DNA from: an uncultured Paracoccaceae bacterium
GTDB taxonomy: Bacteria; Pseudomonadota; Alphaproteobacteria; Rhodobacterales; Rhodobacteraceae
Assembly (NCBI GenBank): GCA_947495295.1
Contig: CANLYJ010000006.1
Location: forward strand, 124,001-188,000
Length of the DNA: 64,000 nucleotides
Direction of reading: 5' to 3'
The notes beneath the pieces are model-generated. The model saw nothing but the letters and a program-made list of their open reading frames with translations. It did not search any database and was not told the DNA's origin. The translations under genes were made by a program, and so were the position numbers. Shown piece by piece: positions 53,796-61,524 of the stretch (the stretch's first letter is position 1; every line of letters starts with the position of its first letter).

Positions 53796-55488
53796 GGGCC
53801 ACACGGATGGGGTCAAGCCCCTCGTCGCGCAAAACCACATCCAAACCACGGGTCAACTTGTCACGAATACGCAAGGCTTCCTTTTCGGTGGGGTCAAAGG
53901 ACAAGGCGCGGTTCCACTGAAAGTGCGCCTCGATCTTGCGGCCAACGGCCCAATACACATCGCCCAGATGATCATTGATGACAGGGTCCACCGGTTCCAG
54001 CGATGCGGCACGTTCCATATAGCCCACAGCCTCTTCATAGCGGCCCAGTTGAAACAGAACCCAGCCAAGGCTGTCGATGATTGCCCCATTATCGGGGCGT
54101 GCAGCGGCGGCGGTTTCGATCATCGACAAGGCTTCATCCAGCTTTTCACCGCGTTCGACCAGCGAATAACCCAGATAGTTCAGAACCTGCGGATGATCGG
54201 GGCGCAAGGCCAGTGCAGCGCGAAAATCGGCCTCGGCCTGCGGCCAGTTATCCACCTTATGAAAGGCGATGCCACGTGTGTAATGGACGAACCATTTGAC
54301 CGGGCTGGCGCTGTCATAAATATCCAGGGCACGGGTATAGGCAGCGGCGGCTTCGGCAAAGCGTTCGGCGCGTCGCAGGGTATCGCCCTTGCTGGCATGA
54401 ACCTGCGGCAGTTCCGGGTGGCTGCGGGCCAGGGCCTCCAACACTTCGATGGCGGCATCCTTGCGGCCCGCATCGGTCAACACCTCGGCACGGCCCAGCT
54501 CTGCGGCATGAAAGGACGGATCGTCGCGTGACACGCTGGCATAGGTTTCATTGGCCAGATCATATTGCTGCAAATCATATAGCAACTCAGCCGTCATCAG
54601 AACGGCGGTGGTGCTGTCAGGGTCCAGATAGGTCGCGGCACGGGCATAAAGCAGGGTATAGGCATCGGGCGCGTCGCCATGCACGGCACCGGCCACCGCG
54701 TGGAAAATATCAGCCATGCCCTGAATGGGGCTGGTGATGGCGTCAAAGGCAACACCTTTGCCCGCGCCCAGATCAGCGCGCAGATCGGCGACCATTGGAT
54801 CACCGGGATTGGTAAAGACGGTGTCGACAATGGTCAGCGCATCATCATTGCGGCCCAGCTGGCTCAGGATCTGGGCATGGGCGATGGCACTGCGGGCGCT
54901 ATACCGCAACTGGCCCGCTGCGGCTGCATCACCAAATACCGCCTCGGCACCTTCGAAATCCCCGACAGAGGCCAGCGCATAAGCCTTATGGGTCAAACCA
55001 TAAAGCGCCATGCCTTCCCCTTCGATCACCTGATCAAAACTGGCCAGCGCCTTGGTCATGTCGCCTTCGCCCAGATGCGCCCAGGCCTGGATCAGCCCGT
55101 CGACAAGCGGGGCAACGGTGCGACCCATTTCCAGACCGGAAAAGACATCGGACCATTCTTCATTCTTGGCGGCCTGCAGATAAAGGACCAGATGCGCCAT
55201 TTGGCTTTGATAGCCTTGCGCGACAATCACCTCGGCCACCGGGATCGCCCGGTCAATCTGACCTAGCGCCATGAAAGAGGTCAGGGCATTTTCCAGCAGA
55301 TAGGCATTGGCCGGATCAGCGATCAGGCTTTTGGTGAAATACTGCGCACCGCTGGCAAAATCACCCACCGTCCCGGCATGGCGTGCGGCCAGATAGGCGC
55401 CCGCATTGGGGTCGGCCAGAACCGTGTTTGCAGATGAAAGAAAGCACGCCATCGCAATGGCGGAAATAGATCGACGAAGCACTGTCAC
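53782..55488 (-). CDS. Exported tetratricopeptide-repeat protein
   Basis: A 568-residue protein with a signal peptide (ending near NTVLA) and at least eight TPR-like units, clearest in the second half (ADFRAALALRPDHPQVLNYLG, IDSLGWVLFQLGRYEEAVGYMERA, HFQWNRALSFDPTEKEA). It is expected to act as a periplasmic or membrane scaffold. It sits immediately upstream of and overlaps ispE, a pairing I recall in Rhodobacteraceae. Confidence 0.85.
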   Translation of the reverse strand: MTVLRRSISAIAMACFLSSANTVLADPNAGAYLAARHAGTVGDFASGAQYFTKSLIADPANAYLLENALTSFMALGQIDRAIPVAEVIVAQGYQSQMAHLVLYLQAAKNEEWSDVFSGLEMGRTVAPLVDGLIQAWAHLGEGDMTKALASFDQVIEGEGMALYGLTHKAYALASVGDFEGAEAVFGDAAAAGQLRYSARSAIAHAQILSQLGRNDDALTIVDTVFTNPGDPMVADLRADLGAGKGVAFDAITSPIQGMADIFHAVAGAVHGDAPDAYTLLYARAATYLDPDSTTAVLMTAELLYDLQQYDLANETYASVSRDDPSFHAAELGRAEVLTDAGRKDAAIEVLEALARSHPELPQVHASKGDTLRRAERFAEAAAAYTRALDIYDSASPVKWFVHYTRGIAFHKVDNWPQAEADFRAALALRPDHPQVLNYLGYSLVERGEKLDEALSMIETAAAARPDNGAIIDSLGWVLFQLGRYEEAVGYMERAASLEPVDPVINDHLGDVYWAVGRKIEAHFQWNRALSFDPTEKEALRIRDKLTRGLDVVLRDEGLDPIRVARGND

Positions 55489-55598
55489 AAAGAACCCTTT
55501 TGTTCGTTTTGCCGGAGCCTAGAGCGACAGAGCCTTTCATGCAAATGCGGCATTGTCGGGGCGGCAAATTGTTGCAGGCCCGACAATGGTTCTGGGGG

Positions 55599-56237
55599 CT
55601 AGGCTGACCCCGGATGCAGATGTGCGCCCGCCGCGCGACGTTCCTGCAAGGCCTGCCGGACAATCTGAAACGCGGAGCTGAGGAATAGCGATGCCATGAT
55701 CCCCGCGACGATCAGGTCAGGCCAACCGGTCGCCGTGCCCCATACACCAAGTGCGGCGATCATGACGGCAACGTTGCCAATGGCGTCATTGCGCGAACAT
55801 AGCCAGACAGACCGGACATTCGCGTCGCCGTCCTTGTAACGGACCAGCAACATGACGCTGGCAAGATTTGTGGCAAGGGCCAGCGCGCCGACAACACCCA
55901 TAATCTGCGCCTCTGGCACACCGATATAGAACACGCGGTAGGTGGTCGATCCGAACACCCAGACCCCCATTGCAAACAGGCTGATCCCCTTGGCCAGGGC
56001 GGCATTGGTGCGCACCCGCAATGACGCGCCGATCACCGCGAGTGAGATGCCATAGGTCAGCGCATCACCCAGAAAATCCAGCGCATCCGCTTGCAACGCC
56101 TGCGATCCGGCCAGATGGCCCGCGCTCATCTCGACCGCAAACATGACCGCATTCAGCGCAATCACCAGCCACAACCGTCGTTTATAGTCATCCGAGACGC
56201 CATCGAATTTGGCGTCATGCCCACAGCAACCTGACAT
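55599..56237 (-). CDS. CDF-family metal cation efflux transporter
   Basis: A 212-residue integral membrane transporter of the cation diffusion facilitator type, with about six helices. The first helices hold the metal-site Asp residues in QALQADALDFLGDALTYG, and a second pair is suggested by SRNDAIGNVAVM. The N-terminus MSGCCGHD adds Cys and His ligands. It is probably exporting Zn, Pb, Cd or Co. It is divergent from the MerR gene; a matching operator lies in its promoter. It lacks the long cytoplasmic domain of larger CDF proteins. Confidence 0.85.
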   Translation of the reverse strand: MSGCCGHDAKFDGVSDDYKRRLWLVIALNAVMFAVEMSAGHLAGSQALQADALDFLGDALTYGISLAVIGASLRVRTNAALAKGISLFAMGVWVFGSTTYRVFYIGVPEAQIMGVVGALALATNLASVMLLVRYKDGDANVRSVWLCSRNDAIGNVAVMIAALGVWGTATGWPDLIVAGIMASLFLSSAFQIVRQALQERRAAGAHLHPGSA

Positions 56238-56267
56238 GAAAACCCTCTTTGATCTTGATTCAGTATT

Positions 56268-56298
56268 GTTGTAATGGCTCTAGTAACTAGAGGTTCAA
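56268..56298 (-). promoter_or_regulatory. MerR-type promoter and operator of the CDF gene
   Basis: Leftward, -35 TTGAAC (56298-56293) and -10 TACAAC (56273-56268) are separated by 19 bases, longer than usual as in MerR-activated promoters. Inside the spacer is the perfect palindrome CTCTAGTAACTAGAG (56278-56292), nearly the same as operators of PbrR/CadR/ZntR-type regulators. It directly predicts metal-activated control of the transporter. Confidence 0.85.
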
Positions 56299-56313
56299 GA
56301 GGTTTTTTTGCAG

Positions 56314-56730
56314 ATGTTCACAATTGGCCAATTGTCCCGACAGACCGGCGTGAAAGTGCCGACAATCCGGTATTATGAGGAAACGGGTCTGTTGCCGAAG
56401 CCGGGCCGAACGGCGGGCAATCAGCGGCGCTATGACGGGGCGGGGCTGGAACGGTTGTCCTTCATCCGGCATGCCCGGGATCTGGGGTTTTCCATCGATG
56501 CGATTTCGGGATTGATCGAACTGCAGGGGCACCCTGACCAATCCTGTCAGGCGGCGAATGATATCGCCTCCGCCCAACTGGTGGATGTGTGCGCCAAGAT
56601 CAAAAAGCTCAAAGCGCTGGAAAAGGAACTGAACCGGATTGCCAAAGGCTGCGACGGGCAGGGGGTTTCGGAAAACTGCTACGTCCTTGCGTCTTTGTCA
56701 GACCACGCGCTGTGCGAGGATAATCATTAG
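56314..56730 (+). CDS. MerR-family heavy-metal regulator (ZntR/CadR/PbrR-like)
   Basis: A 138-residue regulator with N-terminal winged HTH (FTIGQLSRQTGVKVPTIRYYE), a dimerisation helix and metal ligands Cys78 (DQSC), Cys113, Cys122, His131 and Cys134 in the C-terminal CDGQGVSENC and HALCEDNH, fitting the Zn/Pb/Cd-sensing subgroup rather than CueR. ATG 56314 follows AGAGG. It faces the CDF transporter across the operator. Confidence 0.92.
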   Translation: MFTIGQLSRQTGVKVPTIRYYEETGLLPKPGRTAGNQRRYDGAGLERLSFIRHARDLGFSIDAISGLIELQGHPDQSCQAANDIASAQLVDVCAKIKKLKALEKELNRIAKGCDGQGVSENCYVLASLSDHALCEDNH

Positions 56731-56749
56731 ATCATCGCGGACATTTCCG

Positions 56750-56823
56750 CCCGGTCGACAGACCGGGCAGCGCCCGACTGCCCCCCTGGGCGGGCGCTTT
56801 CAGCGCGACGCCCGCGGTCGGGC
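56750..56823. repeat. Compound inverted-repeat element, copy A
   Basis: A 7-bp hairpin CCCGGTC/GACCGGG (56750-56767) is followed by GCGCCCGAC (56770), an inner GCGCT-ttc-AGCGC stem and a closing GTCGGGC (56817-56823). A related element with the same parts lies at 59531. Both lie between convergent genes, here merR and the hydroxylase. It may be a bidirectional terminator or a REP-like repeat. Confidence 0.6.
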
Positions 56824-56868
56824 ACCACCCTCCGTTCTTCGCTCATGCGGTCCAGTTTCTTGGCGGCA

Positions 56869-58080
56869 TCAACCCCGCATCAGCTTCGGCAAATCCCCCG
56901 TCAGTCCGGCCGCCTCGCGGATGAATCCCCGCCGCAGCCCGGGTGCGGCGTTCACCAAACCCATGCCGATATCACGTGCCACCCGCAGCAATGGGCTGTC
57001 GTTAGAAAACAACCGGTTAAACGTATCTGTAGCCAGCGCAAGCGTTGTCGTGTCAAACCGCCGCCATTGCTGATAACGGGCCAGCGGCTGCGGTCCGGCA
57101 AAATCTTCGCCACGGGCGCGCGCCTCTGTCAGGACCTCGGCCAAGGCTGCCACATCACGCAGCCCTGCATTCAGCCCCTGGCCCGCAATCGGATGCACGC
57201 CATGGGCCGCATCACCCACCAGTGCCACACGATCCGCGATGAAACGATTGGCCAGCGTCAGACCCAGCGGATAGGAGAACCGGGCGCCCGTCAGGCTGAT
57301 CTGGCCCAGAAAACTGCCAAAGGCAGGGCGCAGCGCGTCAAGGAATGCCGCATCATCCATCGCTTGCAACGTGGCCGCACGGGCATCGCTTTCGCTCCAG
57401 ACAATCGAACTGCGGTTTTCCGTCAGGGGCAGGATCGCCAAGGGGCCGTTTGGCATGAAAAACTGATGCGCGATGCCACCGTGGGGTTTTTCATGGGCCA
57501 CCGCACAGACCACTGCGGTCTGGCCGTAGCCCCAGCCGGTGCGCTTGATCCCGGCACGGGTGGCCGTACCACTTGCACGCCCGTCCGACCCAACCAGCAA
57601 ACGACCCGTCACCGCCTTGCCAGAAGCCAAGGTGACCGTCACTTGCGCGCCCTCAACCGCCTGCGCGACCACCGTTTCGCCCGCCAGATGGGTGATCTGC
57701 GGGGCGGCTTGCATCGCATCCAGAAAGGCGCGGCGCAGATGGCGGTCCTCGACCATATAGCCCATCGGGCCTTCTTCGATCTCGGCATGATCGAAATGCA
57801 TCATCCATGGGCTGGGGCCTTCACCCGCGCGGCCATCAGTGACCTTGATTTCCAGCATCGGCTGGGCGTCATCTGTCACCTGATCCCACACCCCTATTCC
57901 GCGCAACAGGCGTTGCGACGCAAGGGCCAGCGCATAGCTGCGCCCATCAAAGTCTGGTGCTGCGCGGGTATCCATTGGCAAGGCATCGATGATCGTCACC
58001 GTAAACCCTGCCTTAGCTGCCGCCAGCGCCAAGGCGGGGCCATTCAGGCCGCCACCCACAATAATGATATCCGTTGTCAT
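56869..58080 (-). CDS. UbiH/UbiF-family FAD-dependent hydroxylase
   Basis: A 403-residue flavoprotein monooxygenase of ubiquinone biosynthesis. It has the ADP-binding DIIIVGGGLNGPALALAAA at the N-terminus, LLVGSDGRAS (DG motif) near 166 and RVALVGDAAHGVHPIAGQGLNAGLRDV near 290. UbiH, UbiF, UbiI and UbiL are hard to separate by sequence, so the hydroxylated ring position is not assigned. It is divergent from the amidase at 58160. Confidence 0.88.
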   Translation of the reverse strand: MTTDIIIVGGGLNGPALALAAAKAGFTVTIIDALPMDTRAAPDFDGRSYALALASQRLLRGIGVWDQVTDDAQPMLEIKVTDGRAGEGPSPWMMHFDHAEIEEGPMGYMVEDRHLRRAFLDAMQAAPQITHLAGETVVAQAVEGAQVTVTLASGKAVTGRLLVGSDGRASGTATRAGIKRTGWGYGQTAVVCAVAHEKPHGGIAHQFFMPNGPLAILPLTENRSSIVWSESDARAATLQAMDDAAFLDALRPAFGSFLGQISLTGARFSYPLGLTLANRFIADRVALVGDAAHGVHPIAGQGLNAGLRDVAALAEVLTEARARGEDFAGPQPLARYQQWRRFDTTTLALATDTFNRLFSNDSPLLRVARDIGMGLVNAAPGLRRGFIREAAGLTGDLPKLMRG

Positions 58081-58159
58081 GGGGCTGACTTAGCCCCAGT
58101 GAACCGGGATTGTCCATGCGCCCCTTGGCCGCTACCGTCTGCCCAAGGAAAGGGAGACG

Positions 58160-59500
58160 ATGATGGATGAATGGCGATGGATGACAGCTGCTGATCTGGG
58201 GCGGGGGATTGGTGCAGGCACAATTGATCCGGTCGCCCTGACCGAAGTCTATCTGAACGCTATCGATGCCCATGAACACCGCGACCGGATCTATGCCCGC
58301 GTCACCCATAGGCGCGCACGGGCCGAGGCAGCCGCCGCAGCTGACCGTGCCAAGACCGGTTTTCGGCGCGGCCTGCTCGACGGGGTGCCCGTGTCGTGGA
58401 AAGACCTGTTCGACACGGCTGGGATCGGAACCGAAGCGGGCACAGCCCTGATGGCAGGCCGGGTGCCGGACCGGGACGCGCTGGTGCTGGAAAATGCCAC
58501 GGCCGCAGGGCTGGTCTGCCTTGGCAAAACCCATATGTCGGAAATTGCGTTTTCCGGTTTGGGGCTGAACCCGATCACCGCGACACCGCCATGTGTGAAT
58601 GACGCTGACGCAGTGCCGGGCGGATCGTCATCCGGGGCCGCCGCCTCTGTCGCCTTTGGGTTGGCGGCGGCGGGAATCGGTTCTGACACGGGCGGGTCGG
58701 TGCGCATCCCCTCTGCATGGAACGATCTGGTCGGGCTGAAAACCACCCATGGGCTGCTGCCATTGGACGGGGTTGTGCCGCTTTGCCTGACCTTTGATAC
58801 CATCGGACCGCTTTGCCGGTCCGTCGAAGATGCCAGCCTGCTGTTGGGCGTATTGGGCGCGGAAAAGGCCACTGATCTGACCGGCGGCAGCCTTGATGGC
58901 GCGCGGCTGATGATCCTCGATACCATCGCATTGGATGATGTTCGGGCCGCACCACGGGCCAGTTTTGATGCCGTGGTCGCACGGCTGCAAGCCGCTGGCG
59001 CGCAGGTCGAAACGCACAGCTTTGCGCCCCTTCATGATGCATTTGCGCATGCGGGCAACCTTTACGGGGCCGACAGCTATGGCTGGTGGCGGGACAAGGT
59101 CGAAGCCGCACCAGAAAAGATGTTTCCGCAAATACTGGAACGGGTGCGGGGTGGCCAAGCAGTCAATGCGGCGGATTACGTGGCGGGTTGGCAGCAGGTA
59201 CATCAGATCCGCAAAGCCTATGCCGCAGCCACCGCTGGATTTGATGCGGTGATTATGCCGACCGCCCCGATCCTGCCACCAGATGCAGCACGGCTTTTGA
59301 CCGATGACGCTTATTACAAAGCCGAAAACCTGCTGGCGCTGCGCAATACGCGGATTGGCAATCTGATGGGCACATGTGCGGTGACTTTGCCCACTGATAC
59401 ACCGTCCTGCGGGATCATGTTCAATGGACCAGCCGATGGGGAGGCGGCATTGTTACGGCTTTGCGCGGCGGCGGAAAAGGCGCTGCAAAACGCCCCCTAG
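58160..59500 (+). CDS. Amidase-signature hydrolase
   Basis: A 446-residue serine amidase. The Ser-cisSer-Lys triad is visible: Lys81 in VSWKDLFDTAG, the cis-Ser in PGGSSSGAAAS (156-158) and nucleophile Ser180 in SDTGGSVRIPS. The family ranges from GatA to urethanases; no gatB/gatC is nearby and the C-terminus is not GatA-like, so a catabolic amidase is likelier. Two adjacent ATGs (58160, 58163) follow AAAGGGAGACG. Confidence 0.9.
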   Translation: MMDEWRWMTAADLGRGIGAGTIDPVALTEVYLNAIDAHEHRDRIYARVTHRRARAEAAAAADRAKTGFRRGLLDGVPVSWKDLFDTAGIGTEAGTALMAGRVPDRDALVLENATAAGLVCLGKTHMSEIAFSGLGLNPITATPPCVNDADAVPGGSSSGAAASVAFGLAAAGIGSDTGGSVRIPSAWNDLVGLKTTHGLLPLDGVVPLCLTFDTIGPLCRSVEDASLLLGVLGAEKATDLTGGSLDGARLMILDTIALDDVRAAPRASFDAVVARLQAAGAQVETHSFAPLHDAFAHAGNLYGADSYGWWRDKVEAAPEKMFPQILERVRGGQAVNAADYVAGWQQVHQIRKAYAAATAGFDAVIMPTAPILPPDAARLLTDDAYYKAENLLALRNTRIGNLMGTCAVTLPTDTPSCGIMFNGPADGEAALLRLCAAAEKALQNAP

Positions 59501-59530
59501 AATATAAAACGCCCCGCATTGAACAGGTAC

Positions 59531-59670
59531 CCGGATCGCCTGTCGATCCGGATCGCGCCCGACCCCTCCCCCCAGGGCGGGCGCGAAACTGTAACGGGCC
59601 ATCATGTTGCAACCTCTGTGGATTTTGGTTTGGCAGTGCTCCAGACGTCCCCGCCCTCGGGGTCGGGCGC
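59531..59670. repeat. Compound inverted-repeat element, copy B
   Basis: An 8-bp hairpin CCGGATCG/CGATCCGG (59531-59551) is followed by GCGCCCGAC (59555-59563) and, after an insertion-like middle, GTCGGGCGC (59662-59670). The plan matches copy A at 56750. It occupies the gap between the convergent amidase and rpmJ genes; I see no other gene there. Confidence 0.6.
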
Positions 59671-59732
59671 GAACCTACCGTTCGGCAGCTAATCAACGTT
59701 GTGGATTATGCTTCCGCATAACGCATCAAAGA

Positions 59733-59763
59733 AAAAGGGCCGTGCCATCGGCACGACCCTTTC
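59733..59763 (-). terminator. rpmJ terminator
   Basis: AAAGGGCCGTGCC (59734-59746) pairs with GGCACGACCCTTT (59750-59762), one G-U pair, and reading leftward is followed by TTCTTTG. It lies just past the rpmJ stop. Confidence 0.8.
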
Positions 59764-59784
59764 AATCTGCTGCTTTCGCGTGGT

Positions 59785-59910
59785 TCAGCCCTGGCGGGCT
59801 TTGAACCGGCGTTGCGTCTTGTTGATCACATAGACGCGGCCCTTACGGCGCACGACGCGGCAATCGCGATGGCGCTGCTTGAGCGAGCGGAGGGAGTTAC
59901 GTACCTTCAT
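59785..59910 (-). CDS. rpmJ: 50S ribosomal protein L36
   Basis: A 41-residue protein, [20 protein letters not shown] then [21 protein letters not shown], matching the longer zinc-free form of L36: it has only one cysteine (in RDC) rather than the CxxC...CxxxxH zinc site. Part of the large ribosomal subunit. GAAGGATC precedes the ATG. It is downstream of and in the same orientation as the tRNA-Val gene. Confidence 0.95.
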   Translation of the reverse strand: MKVRNSLRSLKQRHRDCRVVRRKGRVYVINKTQRRFKARQG

Positions 59911-59986
59911 GGGTCCGATCCTTCATGTCGCGGCGCGCGGATTGCGCCTTGGGTTACAATTACGGACCATTGGCCCTGTGAATTCA

Positions 59987-60061
59987 TGGTGGACGATACT
60001 GGGATCGAACCAGTGACCCCTTCGATGTCAACGAAGTGCTCTACCGCTGAGCTAATCATCC
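59987..60061 (-). tRNA. tRNA-Val (anticodon GAC), CCA encoded
   Basis: The leftward strand folds as a full cloverleaf of 75 bases. Acceptor GGATGAT pairs with ATCGTCC (one G-U). The D arm GCTCAGCGGTAGAGC, the anticodon stem-loop CTTCG-TTGACAT-CGAAG with GAC at the apex, and the T arm CTGGTTCGATCCCAG are present, and CCA is encoded at 59989-59987. GAC reads valine codons GUC and GUU. Confidence 0.96.
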
Positions 60062-60211
60062 ATGTCCAAAATGCGCGGCCCGTCCCATAACGAAATGAGA
60101 CGCGGGAGCCACCCACGTCAGTCGTGCGGTCTATAGAAGGAGTCGGAAGTGGGATCAAGGCCTTTTGGTAAATTCCAAAAACGCGCTATCTAGGGTGTGA
60201 AGGAGCATGAA

Positions 60212-61075
60212 TTGCCCGATTCTGCCTATCATCTTGCCCGGCCAAAGGCACGCACCACGTCGGTGGTTTTTGCGTCACCGCATAGTGGGCGCAATTACCC
60301 CGAGGCTTTCCTGCGCCGGGCGGTTCTGGACGCGCGCGAAATACGGTCATCAGAGGATGCTTTTGTTGATCTGCTTTACGCTGATGCACCGGATCACGGG
60401 GCACCGCTGCTGACGGCCTGTGCGCCGCGCGCCTATCTGGACCTGAACAGAGGGCCGGATGAACTGGATTCTGCCCTGATCGAAGGGGTGCGGCGCAACG
60501 CCCATAACCCGCGCATCGCCAGCGGGCTGGGGGTGATCCCGCGTGTGGTGGCCAATGGGCGCTATATCTACAAAGGCAAGATCAGCCTGGCAGAGGCGCA
60601 TACGCGTATCGCCAATTGCTGGCGGCCCTATCATGACCAGCTGCAAACGCTGCTGGACGAAAGCAACAATGCGTTTGGTGAGGCGATTCTGATCGACTGC
60701 CATTCCATGCCGCATGAGGCGCTGCAAAACGTGGGACCGCCGGGGGCAGCACGGCCTGATGTGGTGCTGGGTGACAGGTTCGGCGCAACTGCAGCGGCAT
60801 CCGTGGTGGAACAGGTCGAAGCGGCCTTTGCCAGCGCAGGGCTGCGGGTGGCGCGCAACATGCCCTTTGCGGGTGCATTCATCACGCAGCATTACGGGCG
60901 GCCGTCAAAGCAGCAGCACGCGATCCAGGTTGAACTGGACCGCGCGCTTTACATGGATGAACAGACGCTGAAGCCGCATGCGGATTTCGATGCGTTCAAA
61001 ACCCTGCTGAATGGTGTCATCGCCGAACTGACCGATATCGGACGGCCAGAGGCACAGCGGGTCGCGGCGGAGTAA
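60212..61075 (+). CDS. N-formylglutamate amidohydrolase-family protein
   Basis: A 287-residue FGase-fold hydrolase related to HutG-type enzymes that end histidine degradation. It has VVFASPHSGRNYP near residue 20, YLDLNRGPDELD, ILIDCHSMP and QVELDRALYMDE. No hut genes are nearby, so the substrate is uncertain. Start: TTG 60212 is chosen because AAGGAG lies six bases upstream; an in-frame GTG at 60197 would put that ribosome site inside the gene. Confidence 0.88.
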   Translation: MPDSAYHLARPKARTTSVVFASPHSGRNYPEAFLRRAVLDAREIRSSEDAFVDLLYADAPDHGAPLLTACAPRAYLDLNRGPDELDSALIEGVRRNAHNPRIASGLGVIPRVVANGRYIYKGKISLAEAHTRIANCWRPYHDQLQTLLDESNNAFGEAILIDCHSMPHEALQNVGPPGAARPDVVLGDRFGATAAASVVEQVEAAFASAGLRVARNMPFAGAFITQHYGRPSKQQHAIQVELDRALYMDEQTLKPHADFDAFKTLLNGVIAELTDIGRPEAQRVAAE

Positions 61076-61141
61076 ACAGGAGCCGCAACCGGTTTGGGCG
61101 AGCGACGGGGCGGATAGTCACCACAAAAGACCGCAGCAAGC

Positions 61142-61169
61142 GTAGGGTGTGCATTCATGCGCACCTTTG
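61142..61169 (+). repeat. 28-base repeat with internal palindrome, copy 1
   Basis: Identical to 61265-61292. The core GGTGTGCAT-TC-ATGCGCACC is nearly palindromic with one wobble pair; a GTAG flank precedes it and TTTG follows. It may be a dispersed intergenic palindrome. Confidence 0.75.
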
Positions 61170-61264
61170 GCAATTGCCTGGACGCGGGGCTGTGATCTGC
61201 GTTGGGACTAACGACTTGTCCCATCGGTGGGCCCTTTAAGCCATTATGTACAGGTTCAGCCAGG

Positions 61265-61292
61265 GTAGGGTGTGCATTCATGCGCACCTTTG
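61265..61292 (+). repeat. 28-base repeat with internal palindrome, copy 2
   Basis: Second identical copy, 123 bases after the first and in the same orientation. The pair could recombine and delete the 95 bases between them. Confidence 0.75.
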
Positions 61293-61385
61293 ATAATCTA
61301 TAGAACACGTTGCCAATCAAACCCTAACCCACGTTAACACTCCCCACCGCACGCCCCCTTAACCTGCCCGATCCCCGTCAAAGGG

Positions 61386-61424
61386 TCCGACGTTTTGCCG
61401 ACGCCCCGCCGACGCTTTGCCGAC
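61386..61424 (+). repeat. Four-unit 11-bp phased repeat, copy 2
   Basis: Units start at 61386, 61397, 61408 and 61419, each TCCGAC or GCCGAC with a variable spacer, preceded by CAAAGGG. Same period and number of units as at 4022, and homology extends a little upstream (TTAA, then CCC and AAAGGG). Confidence 0.75.
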
Positions 61425-61524
61425 CGGCCATTTCCCAACAAAATAAGCCATTAACCCACGATACGCGTGCAACCACCAAAACCCACCGCACGGTGGGGGC
61501 CAAGCAACACCGCCGCGCGCTGCC

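Larger units (their letters stand above)
61076..61524. other. Repeat-rich intergenic stretch
   Basis: No gene is evident. It holds two 28-base identical repeats (61142 and 61265) and the second four-unit 11-bp phased array (61386). The ABC-F gene ends to the right. TTAAC motifs bracket the 11-bp array, as they do around its counterpart at 4022. Confidence 0.6.

Noticed and set aside
56845-58170. 441-residue plus-strand frame
   Set aside because: Antisense to the UbiH-family gene.
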